A stretch of 64,000 nucleotides of DNA from contig NZ_BMYY01000002.1 in assembly GCF_014652515.1 (NCBI RefSeq), positions 62,001 through 126,000 of the forward strand. Direction: 5' to 3'. The translations under genes and the position numbers were made by a program. Below the pieces are notes generated by a model, which worked only from the letters and a program-made list of their open reading frames with translations, did not search any database and had not been told where the DNA came from. The first letter of the stretch is position 1; the number at the start of each line of letters is the position of its first letter. The DNA is from Bacterioplanes sanyensis (lineage in GTDB: Bacteria > Pseudomonadota > Gammaproteobacteria > Pseudomonadales > Oceanobacteraceae). This document shows, piece by piece, positions 55,777-64,000 of the stretch.

Positions 55777-57062
55777 TACAGTGCCTTGATGTCGACGTAG
55801 GCTTCGGCGCGGATTTTTCGCAACCAGATCGGCAACTCTTCTTCAAAGCGGCGGCTGTACAGCATTTGCCGCACTTGCTGGCGTTGCAGTTGCTCACCCA
55901 CGTCGGTGTCGCGGCGCTCTTCAACCAGCAAAATATGCCAGCCAAATTGGCTGCGGAAGGGTGCGCTTACCGTTCCTGGCGTGATTTCTTGCATGGTTTG
56001 GTCGAAGGCTGGAACCATGTCGCCAGGACTAACCCAGCCGAGATCGCCGCCATTGGCACCGCTGCCGGGGTCATCACTGTACTCTTTCGCCAGAGCGATA
56101 AAGTCAGCGCCAGCTTTGGCGCGTTGGTACAGATCATTGATCAGAGCTTTGGTCTCTTCGGCGTCACGCAGCTCGTTGGCTTTCACCAGAATATGGCGGG
56201 TTTTGCTTTGGGTAATAATGCGCGTGCTGCCACCGCGTTTGTCGGTCAGCTTCACCAGATGAAAACCGCTGCTGGAGCGCACCGGCTGAGAGACTTCACC
56301 GATGCTTAACTTGGGCACGACTTGGGCAAAAATCCCAGGCAGTTGGGCTTCTTTACGCCAGCCCAACTCACCACCGTTGAGGGCGTTACGACCGGCGGAC
56401 TCTGCAATGGCCAGCTGGCGGAAGTCAGCGCCCTGATTGAGTTGGCTAATCAGGTTTTGCGCTTTTTCTTCGGCGGCTTGAATGTCGGCCGGGCTGGCGG
56501 CTTCTGGTACAGACACCAGAATATGACTGAGCTCATACTCAGCCGCCGAGGTCATTTTGCCCAGTTCGGAGGCAAGAAAGTAGTCGATGTCTTGCTCTGA
56601 AATTTGCACCCGCTCACCCACTTGGAAGCGCTGCACGCGGCTGACGCGCATTTCATCGCGGATTTGCTCACGTGCCAGAGAGAAGGGCGTGCCTTCCGCC
56701 GCCATGGCTTGGCGAAACTGCGCCAGGCTCATGCCATTTTGCGCGGCAATGCGTTGCAGCGCATCGTTCAACTGCGCATCGCTGATGCGAATACCGGCGC
56801 GGTCGGCCATTTGCAATTGAATGCTTTCTACCACCATACGTTCCAGCACTTGCTTTCTCAGCACCTCGTCCGGTGGCAGTTGAGCGCCGGCGTTTTGTTG
56901 TTTGAGCATGGCCAGACGCTGCTGCAGTTCACTGGCCATAATGATGCCTTCATCGACCACCGCGACAACGCGGTCAATCGGTTGGGGTTTGGCCCAGCTC
57001 GGGGTGCCGACCAGGGTGGTCAGCAGCAGGCTTAGGCAAAGAAATAAGCGCTTAGTAGTCAT
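55776..57062 (-). CDS. surA: Periplasmic chaperone / peptidyl-prolyl isomerase SurA
   Basis: 428 residues. Signal peptide 1-24 (PSWA), SurA N-terminal chaperone domain, two parvulin-type PPIC domains (about 165-270 and 280-375) and a C-terminal helix. Brings unfolded outer-membrane proteins, including LptD, to the Bam complex. Overlaps the lptD end by eleven bases. Confidence 0.97.
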   Translation of the reverse strand: MTTKRLFLCLSLLLTTLVGTPSWAKPQPIDRVVAVVDEGIIMASELQQRLAMLKQQNAGAQLPPDEVLRKQVLERMVVESIQLQMADRAGIRISDAQLNDALQRIAAQNGMSLAQFRQAMAAEGTPFSLAREQIRDEMRVSRVQRFQVGERVQISEQDIDYFLASELGKMTSAAEYELSHILVSVPEAASPADIQAAEEKAQNLISQLNQGADFRQLAIAESAGRNALNGGELGWRKEAQLPGIFAQVVPKLSIGEVSQPVRSSSGFHLVKLTDKRGGSTRIITQSKTRHILVKANELRDAEETKALINDLYQRAKAGADFIALAKEYSDDPGSGANGGDLGWVSPGDMVPAFDQTMQEITPGTVSAPFRSQFGWHILLVEERRDTDVGEQLQRQQVRQMLYSRRFEEELPIWLRKIRAEAYVDIKAL

Positions 57063-59469
57063 GATATTGTCGTCTTGAGTATCCGAGTATGCTGTCTGTT
57101 AACAAGTCGTCGGTGCCGCTGCCAAAGGCGCCCAGGCCTTTTAACTGCAGGCGCAGCATAAAGCTGTAGTCTTTGTCCGTGCTGAAGCCGTCACTGAAGT
57201 CATCGCGAGTGGGTGAGGTTTCACGGTACAGCAGTTGCACCCGCCAGCAGCAGTTCTGGTATTCAACGCCAGCAATGGCTTCCAGTACTGGGTTAACGGG
57301 GCGCAGTTCACCGTCGTCATAGTCTCTCAGATCACGTAGCAAACGGCCAACTAGCGCCCAACGATCGTTGACTGACCAAAATAGGCCGGCGTCTAACTGA
57401 CGGCTGTTAGTGATCACTTCATCGCTGTCTGACCGGTAGGATTTATCCGTGTTCCAACCGAGGTTAAATAAGCGGTTGGGGCTGGGTCGTAGGCGCAGGC
57501 CAAAGCGCTGTTGGCGGGCAAAGTCCTGGTAAGGGTCCCATTCTAGGGTGCTGTAGAGGCGCAACTCAGACAGAGGAGACCACTCCACTTCGGCCAGTGT
57601 GCTGGAGGTCGCGCGCTCGGCGGCCTCGCTGGCCGTCAGTTGCACGCGGCGGTCTTGCTGGTAGTAAATTCGCCCAAGGCTGGCGCGTAACCGCTCTTCA
57701 CCCTGGTGATTGAGCCAGCGGCTGGTCAGCCCTAGGCTTAACTGATCGAGGTCGGCCAAACGGTCGTCGCCGGTAAAGCGATCACCGCTGAATAAACTGG
57801 CGTAAGAGACGGTGGTGGCGGCGGTGTCGAAGTTAGGTACCTGCAGCTGATCGTTCTGGTAGGGGCTTTTAACCCACAGCAAGCGTGGCTCCAGCGTTTG
57901 CAGGTGGCGCTTGCTGAACCAGTCGAACGGCCGTTCGAAGAACATTTCAGCATCCAGCGAGTAGCGCGCGACGCCATAGTTCAGTACCTCATCGGGTGCC
58001 TCTGCAGTGGCCAACCATTCTTCTTCTGGGCCGCTGAAGCGGTAGTAGCGGTAACGAAATTCAGCCTTAGGCTCAATCACGGCATAGGGCCAAAACAGTG
58101 GATAGCTCAGGGCAGTGTCGGCCACCCAGCGGTGAGCGTTCAGCGCATCAGCACCGCTCAGTGACTGCGTTTGCTCATTAATGACGGCCTCTTGATCACG
58201 GTGGAAGTGGCTGTACTGCACACGTCCTTGCCACTGCCATTGGTTAAAACGCAGCGGTTCGTAATTGAGCTCTAATTGCGGCAGGCGACGATAGGGGCGA
58301 TTGCGCAGGGCGATGTTGTCATCCAGCGTTTGAAAGCTCTCGCCCAGCGCTCGAAAGCTGACATCGCCGCGCTGATAATTGATTTCACCACGGCGTGGCA
58401 GGTGGGTGGTGCGGTCAATGGCGCCGCCCGGGTTCATGTCTTTGAGGTAGTCGCCATCGCTGACGTTGTTATAGACCCAGCTATGGCGCCAATGCTCGCC
58501 CAGTGTGCCGCTTTGGCGATAGTTGATGCCCCAGCGCTCCTGTTTCTCGGTGGCGTCTTTATTGAGGTAAGCGTAATTCAGTTCGCCATCGCCCAGCGAT
58601 TCGGTTTTGTGGCGCAGCTGACTTTCCCACAGCAGGCCACGGTCGAGAATGTGGTGCGGTGTAATGGTGGCATCCAGGTTGGGCGCCAAGTTGAGGTAAA
58701 ACGGCAGGCGAATTTCTTCTGCTTGCAGGTTCTCGTTGAGGCTGAACTCTGGGTTAAGAAAGCCGGTCATGCGGCGATCGTCGATGGGAAAGCGATAATA
58801 AGGCAAATAAAACACCGGCACGCCGGCCAGGCGCAAGCGTGTATGCCAGGCGCTGCCCATGCCTGATTGCTGATCCAGGGTGAGTTCGCTGGCACGAATA
58901 TCCCAATCGTTTTGGCCCGGTTCGCAGTAGGTAAAACTGGCCTGGTCGAGCTTCAGCGTACCGTCGGTCTGCAGCCGAATTTGCTCTGCCTGACCTCGCA
59001 GGTGCTGGCTGGGCAGTGCATATTCTGCGGCGATAATGTCGGTACGGCGCTGGCCGTCAGCTTGACTTAGGGTGGCGCGCTCGCCTTGCAACACTAGGTC
59101 TTTGCTGTCGTAGCGCACCTGACCGCGGAATTCACCTTCATTGAGGGAGCGAAACCAGTCGGCCTCATCGGCGGTCAAGCGCTGGCCTTGGCGGCTGAAA
59201 ACCACGTCGCCGCGAAAGTACACGGCACCCGCGGCATCGGAGCTGGAACTGTCGGCTTCGAGCTCGATTTGATCACCGTCAATGCTGGGCAAGTTCGGTG
59301 TGACATACATACCGCTGCAGAACGCAGGTAACTGAGCTTGCTGCTCGCTGCTGAGCAACGCGCGCGGGTACCAGGATAACGGCTGTTCGGCGGGTGCAGG
59401 CGCTGCCATGGCGCTGCCAGCCAGTAGCAACCACACCAATGATGAACCTTTGGCAATATTACTGATCAT
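57052..59469 (-). CDS. lptD: LPS-assembly protein LptD
   Basis: 805 residues with a signal peptide (1-22, GSAMA). N-terminal beta-jellyroll (about 60-200) and a large C-terminal beta barrel. The cysteine pattern C51, C182 and an adjacent pair in YQNCCWRV near the C-terminus matches the disulfide-linked pairs needed in E. coli LptD. Inserts LPS into the outer leaflet with LptE. First gene of the lptD-surA-pdxA-rsmA-apaG-apaH-glpE operon. The ATG used lacks a strong RBS. Confidence 0.96.
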   Translation of the reverse strand: MISNIAKGSSLVWLLLAGSAMAAPAPAEQPLSWYPRALLSSEQQAQLPAFCSGMYVTPNLPSIDGDQIELEADSSSSDAAGAVYFRGDVVFSRQGQRLTADEADWFRSLNEGEFRGQVRYDSKDLVLQGERATLSQADGQRRTDIIAAEYALPSQHLRGQAEQIRLQTDGTLKLDQASFTYCEPGQNDWDIRASELTLDQQSGMGSAWHTRLRLAGVPVFYLPYYRFPIDDRRMTGFLNPEFSLNENLQAEEIRLPFYLNLAPNLDATITPHHILDRGLLWESQLRHKTESLGDGELNYAYLNKDATEKQERWGINYRQSGTLGEHWRHSWVYNNVSDGDYLKDMNPGGAIDRTTHLPRRGEINYQRGDVSFRALGESFQTLDDNIALRNRPYRRLPQLELNYEPLRFNQWQWQGRVQYSHFHRDQEAVINEQTQSLSGADALNAHRWVADTALSYPLFWPYAVIEPKAEFRYRYYRFSGPEEEWLATAEAPDEVLNYGVARYSLDAEMFFERPFDWFSKRHLQTLEPRLLWVKSPYQNDQLQVPNFDTAATTVSYASLFSGDRFTGDDRLADLDQLSLGLTSRWLNHQGEERLRASLGRIYYQQDRRVQLTASEAAERATSSTLAEVEWSPLSELRLYSTLEWDPYQDFARQQRFGLRLRPSPNRLFNLGWNTDKSYRSDSDEVITNSRQLDAGLFWSVNDRWALVGRLLRDLRDYDDGELRPVNPVLEAIAGVEYQNCCWRVQLLYRETSPTRDDFSDGFSTDKDYSFMLRLQLKGLGAFGSGTDDLLTDSILGYSRRQYHDY

Positions 59470-59593
59470 GAGTGAGGATGGGCCGGTCCTGTGTCTGATG
59501 AATGTCGGCGATGTGTGCTACATTAGCGCGCAAAAGTCGTCGCCTAAGACAGCGCGGCGCCAATTCTAGAACGACTGAACCTGAGAGGCCAGC

Positions 59594-60622
59594 ATGGATC
59601 CGCGACTACAAGCCGTCGCCGAGTGGGCTGCCGATGCTTTAAGGCAGCATTCTTCTGTCAATGTTGTGGCAGATCTGGAAGCCGTGGCAGGGGATGCCAG
59701 CTTTCGGCGTTATTATCGTTTACGTTATCGAAATCACAGTTGGATCGTGGTCGATGCCCCGCCCGAGCATGAAGACAGCCAACTGTTTATGCAGCTAGCC
59801 AAGCAATGGTACAGCCAGGGCGTGCGCGTACCGCAGCCTCTGGCCGCAGATACCGAGCGCGGCTTTATGTTGCTCGAAGACATGGGGGATACCTGGCTGT
59901 GGCATGCACTGCGCGAAGAGCCGCATGCCCAAGAAGGCATCAGTGGCTGGTATCGCCAAGCCATTGAGCAATTGTTGGCGCTGCAGCAGCTACCCACCCG
60001 TGAGCTAGCAGCGTATGACAACACACTGTTGCAGCGCGAAATGGCGCTGTTCCGTGATTGGTTGTGCCAGCAACACTTGCAGTTAGCGCTGAGCGAGGCG
60101 GAACTGGCCATGTTGCAGCGCACCTTTGATGCCTTGGCCGAGCGGGCGCTGGCACAGCCGCAAGTGGTCGTGCACCGTGATTATCACTCCCGCAATTTGA
60201 TGGTGTTAGACGACGGAACCCTTGGTATTTTGGACTTTCAAGATGCCGTCGCCGGGCCGCCGACGTACGATTTGGTGTCGCTGCTGCGTGACTGCTATGT
60301 GCATTGGCCTGAGGCTTGGGTGGAGGAGCTGGCCGGTGAATACTGGGAGGCAGCGCGGCCTTTGGGCATTTATTTGGGCGATTGGAGCCGTTTTCGACAG
60401 GATTTCGACTGGATGGGGCTGCAGCGTCATTTGAAAGCGGCGGGGATTTTTGCACGCCTGTCGCTGCGCGATGGCAAGCACGACTACCTTAACGATATTC
60501 CCAATACTTGCCGTTATTTGCTGGCGGTTAGTCAGCGTTACGACGAGCTGGCCGACTTCCACCAGTGGTTGCACAGCCGGGTGATGCCAGTATTACCCAA
60601 GGAGGTTGGGGAAAGCGCTTGA
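59594..60622 (+). CDS. amgK: N-acetylmuramate/N-acetylglucosamine anomeric kinase
   Basis: 342 residues of the aminoglycoside phosphotransferase fold. Catalytic loop VVHRDYHSRNLMV and the metal-binding LDFQDAVAGP. Adjacent murU and lptD make this the AmgK of the Pseudomonas-type peptidoglycan recycling bypass, which phosphorylates MurNAc at C1. Divergent from lptD; RBS GAGAGG. Confidence 0.93.
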   Translation: MDPRLQAVAEWAADALRQHSSVNVVADLEAVAGDASFRRYYRLRYRNHSWIVVDAPPEHEDSQLFMQLAKQWYSQGVRVPQPLAADTERGFMLLEDMGDTWLWHALREEPHAQEGISGWYRQAIEQLLALQQLPTRELAAYDNTLLQREMALFRDWLCQQHLQLALSEAELAMLQRTFDALAERALAQPQVVVHRDYHSRNLMVLDDGTLGILDFQDAVAGPPTYDLVSLLRDCYVHWPEAWVEELAGEYWEAARPLGIYLGDWSRFRQDFDWMGLQRHLKAAGIFARLSLRDGKHDYLNDIPNTCRYLLAVSQRYDELADFHQWLHSRVMPVLPKEVGESA

Positions 60623-61278
60623 AAGCGATGATTCTAGCCGCTGGGCGCGGTACTCGCATGGGCAGTTTGACCGATCACTGCCCCAAGCCGTTGCTCTCCG
60701 TCGGTCAGCAAACGCTGATCGAGCATCACATCGCAGCTTTGGCGGCGATGGGCATCAATGATGTCGTCATTAACATTTCTTACCTCGCCGACCGTATTCG
60801 CCAGCACCTGGGCGCTGGCGAGCGCTGGAGCCTGCGGCTGCATTATTCCTACGAGCCCGAAGCCTTAGAAACCGCCGGCGGCATTGTAAAAGCATTGCCT
60901 CTGTTGGGCAGTGAGCCGTTTCTGTTGGTCAACGGCGATGTCTTTCTGGCTCAGGGGCACCCTCAGGTTGAGCCGCTGGCGGCGGGAGACTTGGCACACT
61001 TATGGCTGGTTGATAACCCTGAGCATCACCCCGAAGGGGATTTTGGCTTGCGCCAAGGCCGAGTGGTGAGCACTGAGATCGATCGACTGACGTTTTCCGG
61101 TGTCAGTCTGTTGCATCCGGATTTGTTTGCAGGCATGGCGCCTGGGCCGCAACGCTTAGCTCCTGTGTTGCAGGAGGCCATCAACTCAGGCCGTGTCAGC
61201 GGTGAGTATTGGCAAAATGCTTGGTTAGATGTTGGTACGCCTGAGCGTTTACAGCAGGCACGCGCACTGTGTGGTTAA
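60619..61278 (+). CDS. murU: N-acetylmuramate alpha-1-phosphate uridylyltransferase
   Basis: 219 residues. Nucleotidyltransferase with LAAGRGTRMG start and LVNGDVF metal site; converts MurNAc-1-P to UDP-MurNAc. Start taken as TTG 60619, overlapping the amgK stop (TTGA): it yields (M)KAMILAAG as in Pseudomonas MurU. AAGGAGG at 60599-60605 lies 13 bases upstream; ATG 60628 would shorten it by three residues. Confidence 0.92.
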   Translation: MKAMILAAGRGTRMGSLTDHCPKPLLSVGQQTLIEHHIAALAAMGINDVVINISYLADRIRQHLGAGERWSLRLHYSYEPEALETAGGIVKALPLLGSEPFLLVNGDVFLAQGHPQVEPLAAGDLAHLWLVDNPEHHPEGDFGLRQGRVVSTEIDRLTFSGVSLLHPDLFAGMAPGPQRLAPVLQEAINSGRVSGEYWQNAWLDVGTPERLQQARALCG

Positions 61279-61293
61279 CCAGGGAGAATGGGC

Positions 61294-62106
61294 ATGTTTT
61301 GGCTAGGTAAGCTGTCGGGCGCCATGGTGGGGTTGGTCACGGGCGGACCGGTAGGGGCTTTGATTGGCAGCCTGGCGGGCCACCTGTTCGATAAAGCCTT
61401 GGGCCAAGCCTTATTAGGGCGTACTAATGCTCCCTTTACCAATGGCAGCGCTGCCTCGCGTGCCACCATTCAGCAGATATTCTTTCAGGCCACTTTCCGC
61501 ACCATGGGGCGTTTGGCGAAGGTCGATGGCCGCGTTAGCGAAGCCGAAATTGCCGCCGCCACCCATGTGATGGAGCAAATGCAGCTCAGTGGTGCTCAGC
61601 GTCAGGCAGCGATCGATTGCTTTAATCAGGGCAAGCAAGCTGACTTTGATTTGAGTGACGATTTGAGCCGGCTTAAATCGGCTTTGTCGGCACACACCAG
61701 CTTGGCGCAGATGTTTCTCGAAATTCAGCTCAGCGTCGCCTACGCCGATGGCCAGTTGTCGACGGCAGAGCGACGCTTGTTTGAGCGCTTATGCCGGGCG
61801 TTGGGCATCAGTGCATTTCAGTTTGAATGGATTCACAGCCGGGTAAAGGCGGCCATGTCGGGTCGTGGTCGCCAGCAGCAAAGCCGCACCAGCCGCCAAA
61901 ACTTGCGTGCGGCCTACGACATTCTCGGGGTTAAACCGGATGTCACCGATGCAGAGCTAAAACAAGCTTACCGCCGCCTGATGAGCCAACATCATCCGGA
62001 CAAGCTGGTAGCGAAAGGGTTGCCGGAAGAAATGCTACGGTTGGCGAAAGAGAAAACCCAGCAAATACAAGAAGCGTACGATCAGGTCCGCAAAGCAAGG
62101 CGCTAG
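61294..62106 (+). CDS. djlA: Co-chaperone DjlA (TerB and J domains)
   Basis: 270 residues from ATG 61294, preferred to ATG 61288 because AGGGAG ends seven bases before it. N-terminal glycine-rich membrane segment (about 5-30), TerB-like domain (about 55-175), and a C-terminal J domain with the HPD motif in SQHHPDKLV. Stimulates DnaK at the inner membrane. Confidence 0.94.
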   Translation: MFWLGKLSGAMVGLVTGGPVGALIGSLAGHLFDKALGQALLGRTNAPFTNGSAASRATIQQIFFQATFRTMGRLAKVDGRVSEAEIAAATHVMEQMQLSGAQRQAAIDCFNQGKQADFDLSDDLSRLKSALSAHTSLAQMFLEIQLSVAYADGQLSTAERRLFERLCRALGISAFQFEWIHSRVKAAMSGRGRQQQSRTSRQNLRAAYDILGVKPDVTDAELKQAYRRLMSQHHPDKLVAKGLPEEMLRLAKEKTQQIQEAYDQVRKARR

Positions 62107-62124
62107 GTTGCGGCGTTACCCGGT

Positions 62125-62565
62125 TTACTCCATCCCAACCTTGCCACGCATTTTTTTGATCTGCCCTTGCTTGACCTTTTTATCCACCCGTCGCCGTTGA
62201 GCGGCTTTGCTGGGCTTGGTGGCAATGCGTTTTTTGCGCACCACATTGGCACTGCGCAACAGGCTTTGCAGGCGCCTTAGGGCGTCTTCACGGTTTTGTT
62301 CCTGGGTGCGGAACTGTTGCGCTTTAATGACCACCACACCGTCGGCGGTGATGCGTTGATCGCTGCGCGCTAGCAGTTGCTCTTTGTAGCTATCCGGCAA
62401 AGACGAGGCGCGAATATCAAAGCGCAAATGAATGGCACTGGCGACTTTGTTGACGTTTTGCCCACCTGCACCTTGAGCACGAATGGCGTGCATGTCGATT
62501 TCGCGCCAAGGAATTTGCACAGCGCGGGAAATAATTAACGGATCAGATAACTCAGCTTGAGCCAT
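62125..62565 (-). CDS. arfB: Alternative ribosome-rescue factor ArfB
   Basis: 146 residues from ATG 62565. GGQ motif at 34-36 (GAGGQNVNKV) hydrolyses stalled peptidyl-tRNA; the basic tail (RKKRIATKPSKAAQRRRVDK) enters the empty mRNA channel. Start overlaps the stop of the preceding gene (TAATG). Confidence 0.95.
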   Translation of the reverse strand: MAQAELSDPLIISRAVQIPWREIDMHAIRAQGAGGQNVNKVASAIHLRFDIRASSLPDSYKEQLLARSDQRITADGVVVIKAQQFRTQEQNREDALRRLQSLLRSANVVRKKRIATKPSKAAQRRRVDKKVKQGQIKKMRGKVGME

Positions 62566-63218
62566 TACACCACCACAGTTGTTAACGAAAACGCCATTGC
62601 CCAAAAATGGCAAAAGGCGCCGCCAATGACAAATAAATGCCAGATCTCATGAAAACCAAACCAACGTGGCCAAGGGTCTGGCCAGCGTAAGGCATACACC
62701 ACCGCGCCCACGCTGTAACTGATGCCGCCGTATAACAACCAATTCAAGGTGTCGTCTGGGATGCGCTCCAGTGCAGGGTAGATAAACACCACAGACCAGC
62801 CCATCAATACATACAACACGGTCGATAACCAACGCGGCGCATCCAGCCACACCAGTTTAAGCATGACACCGGCCAGTGCCAGCAGCCAAATGAAAGCCAG
62901 CAGCCCCCAACCCAAAGGGCCATTCAGTGGAATCAAACACACCGGAGTGTAGGAGCCGGCGATCATTAAAAATATCGCCATATGGTCCAAGCGTTTCAGC
63001 CAGGCAATCATTTGCTGGCTGCCATGCACCAGGTGATACACGGTACTGCTGACAAACATGATCAGCATACAGGCGCCAAATACGGCAAACGAAACACTGT
63101 GCCAAATGCTGCCATGCAAGGCTGCCTGAACCGATAAAATGCACAACGCCACTACGGCAAAAATAGCGCCGGCTAAGTGGGTCAGGCCACTGATAGGGTC
63201 GCGAAACACTTGATGCAT
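62565..63218 (-). CDS. Hemolysin III / PAQR family membrane protein
   Basis: 217 residues from ATG 63218; a TTG start eight codons earlier is also in frame. Seven helices; PAQR/HlyIII motifs SxxxH (SSTVYHLVHG), D in RLDHMAIFLMIAGSYTPV, and HxxxH near the end (FGFHEIWHLFVIGGAFCHF). The zinc-site residues are present. YqfA-like; role in membrane homeostasis is inferred. Confidence 0.92.
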   Translation of the reverse strand: MHQVFRDPISGLTHLAGAIFAVVALCILSVQAALHGSIWHSVSFAVFGACMLIMFVSSTVYHLVHGSQQMIAWLKRLDHMAIFLMIAGSYTPVCLIPLNGPLGWGLLAFIWLLALAGVMLKLVWLDAPRWLSTVLYVLMGWSVVFIYPALERIPDDTLNWLLYGGISYSVGAVVYALRWPDPWPRWFGFHEIWHLFVIGGAFCHFWAMAFSLTTVVV

Positions 63219-63287
63219 ATTACTCTTCTTCAGGGCCACCAAGGTCAGATACCATACGGTTTTTAAGAGGTGTTACAAGGGTAGGGC

Positions 63288-63584
63288 GTGCAGAGCTGGA
63301 GTGTGTATCTGGTGCAAACCGCAGACGGCAAGCTTTATTGTGGCGTCAGCACCGATGTTAAGCGGCGCTTTGCAGAGCACTGCAGCGGTAATGCGCGAGC
63401 AGCGAAAGCATTGCGTGGCCGCGGGCCATTGCAACTGGTGTATCACTTCCAAGCACAGAGTAAGCGCTCAGCCATGCAGCTGGAGTATCGGTTAAAGCGT
63501 TTACCAAAGTCGCGCAAGCAAGCGCTGGTGGAGGGACATTGGCAATTGTCTGAGTTGGAGCAGCAGTTGTTGGAGTTGACATAA
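63288..63584 (+). CDS. GIY-YIG nuclease-like protein (UPF0213, YhbQ)
   Basis: 98 residues with GTG start at 63288 after AAGGG. GIY-YIG core: VYLVQTADGKLYCGVSTDVKRR, where the first motif is VYL and the second YCG, then E at about 57 in the downstream helix. Family members act on structured or single-stranded DNA ends; role not settled. Confidence 0.88.
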   Translation: MQSWSVYLVQTADGKLYCGVSTDVKRRFAEHCSGNARAAKALRGRGPLQLVYHFQAQSKRSAMQLEYRLKRLPKSRKQALVEGHWQLSELEQQLLELT

Positions 63585-63585
63585 A

Positions 63586-63614
63586 AAAGGCCCAGACAGG
63601 GTCTGAGCCTTATT
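63586..63614. terminator. Bidirectional terminator
   Basis: Imperfect stem AAGGC-C-CAGAC / GTCTG-A-GCCTT between convergent genes, A-run on the left, short T tail on the right. Confidence 0.7.
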
Positions 63615-63629
63615 GTTGCCGGAAATGAG

Positions 63630-64000
63630 TTACATGTTCTCCGCCAGAATGGCATCGACATCAATTTTGGTTAGGCCTTCGTTGAAAATCTTGGCCAACT
63701 CTTCACCCTCGGCGGTTTTCTTAAAGCAAATATGAATGTCTTTATCGTCTAATAGCTTGCTGTTAAAGCTGGCTTTGCTGGCCTTGCCTTGCAGTGATTT
63801 GTCGTTAGCAAATAAGTAGTTCATGACGTTTTTATCAATCACAGCCATATCCAAGCGACCGTTAATCACTTTAAGTAGGTTGTTCTTATCACTGATTACC
63901 GGCTCCACTTTTAAGGTGCCATCGGCCACCATGGCATCAAACTTGGCCTCGTTCACGTAATCCTGTACCACGCCAATGGAGAACTGTTTGAGGTCCTCGT
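63630..64000 (-). CDS. Periplasmic solute-binding protein, 3' part
   Basis: The C-terminal ~123 residues; the frame stays open to the end of the window, upstream of the GTG at 63971. Lobe-2 pattern FSIGVVQDYVNEAKFDAMVA, DMAVIDKNVMNYLF and the final EELAKIFNEGLTKI are those of family 3 solute-binding proteins. The gene's N-terminus and partners are outside the window. Confidence 0.8.
   Translation of the reverse strand, partial: EDLKQFSIGVVQDYVNEAKFDAMVADGTLKVEPVISDKNNLLKVINGRLDMAVIDKNVMNYLFANDKSLQGKASKASFNSKLLDDKDIHICFKKTAEGEELAKIFNEGLTKIDVDAILAENM

Noticed and set aside
1-64000. CRISPR arrays, rRNA genes, insertion sequences
   Set aside because: No regularly spaced repeats, no rRNA sequence and no transposase motifs were seen.

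Overview
The window reads as a chromosomal segment of a marine-type gammaproteobacterium, most like the Oceanospirillales/Pseudomonadales side of the class. The support is the rpsU-yqeY-dnaG-rpoD block with tsaD divergent to it, the lptD-surA-pdxA-rsmA-apaG-apaH-glpE operon, a seven-cistron-type Mrp Na+/H+ antiporter with fused A and B subunits, the Pseudomonas-type cell-wall recycling pair amgK-murU, and FlgP/FlgT flagellar proteins. The assignment to a family or genus is inference. Gene density is high, starts are mostly preceded by clear Shine-Dalgarno sequences, and many genes overlap by 1 to 4 bases.

Layout. 1-1.6 kb: the 3' part of a large surface protein with invasin-type Ig domains. 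1.7-8.8 kb: hemE, then mrpA(B)CDEFG, closed by a long compound hairpin. 8.9-13.8 kb: radA (minus), metY, then three tandem paralogous six-helix membrane proteins. 13.9-18.6 kb: two secreted peptidases on the minus strand (a subtilase with two PPC domains; an M14 carboxypeptidase with GEVED and P domains). 18.9-23.7 kb: yghU-like glutathione transferase, tkt, a periplasmic binding protein, an rRNA/tRNA 2'-O-methyltransferase. 24-27.4 kb: an operon of Baeyer-Villiger-type monooxygenase, alpha/beta hydrolase and short-chain dehydrogenase. 27.6-31.5 kb: free-Met-(R)-sulfoxide reductase, secreted M3 peptidase, MORN-repeat protein, orphan HicB.

31.5-35.4 kb is the accessory island. It is clearly more AT-rich than its surroundings and ends at the 3' end of a CAT-anticodon tRNA (probably tRNA-Ile2). 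It holds an AAA+ ATPase and a large subtilisin-like protease matching the IetA/IetS pair, known first from plasmid incompatibility/toxin-antitoxin work and later as an anti-phage system. A previously unremarked 45-codon ORF begins one base after the protease stop codon, and two sets of short direct repeats lie between the ATPase gene and the tRNA. No integrase gene remains.

35.6-43.6 kb is housekeeping: rpoD, dnaG, yqeY, rpsU, tsaD, folB, folK, cca. 43.7-47.3 kb: a TraF-like outer-membrane protein divergent from flgP-flgT. 47.4-52.1 kb: the spoVR-yeaH-prkA stress operon. 52.4-59.5 kb: the lptD-to-glpE envelope operon. 59.6-64 kb: amgK-murU-djlA, then arfB, a hemolysin III-family protein, a GIY-YIG protein and the 3' part of another periplasmic binding protein. 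No rRNA genes, CRISPR arrays, insertion sequences or phage structural genes are seen.
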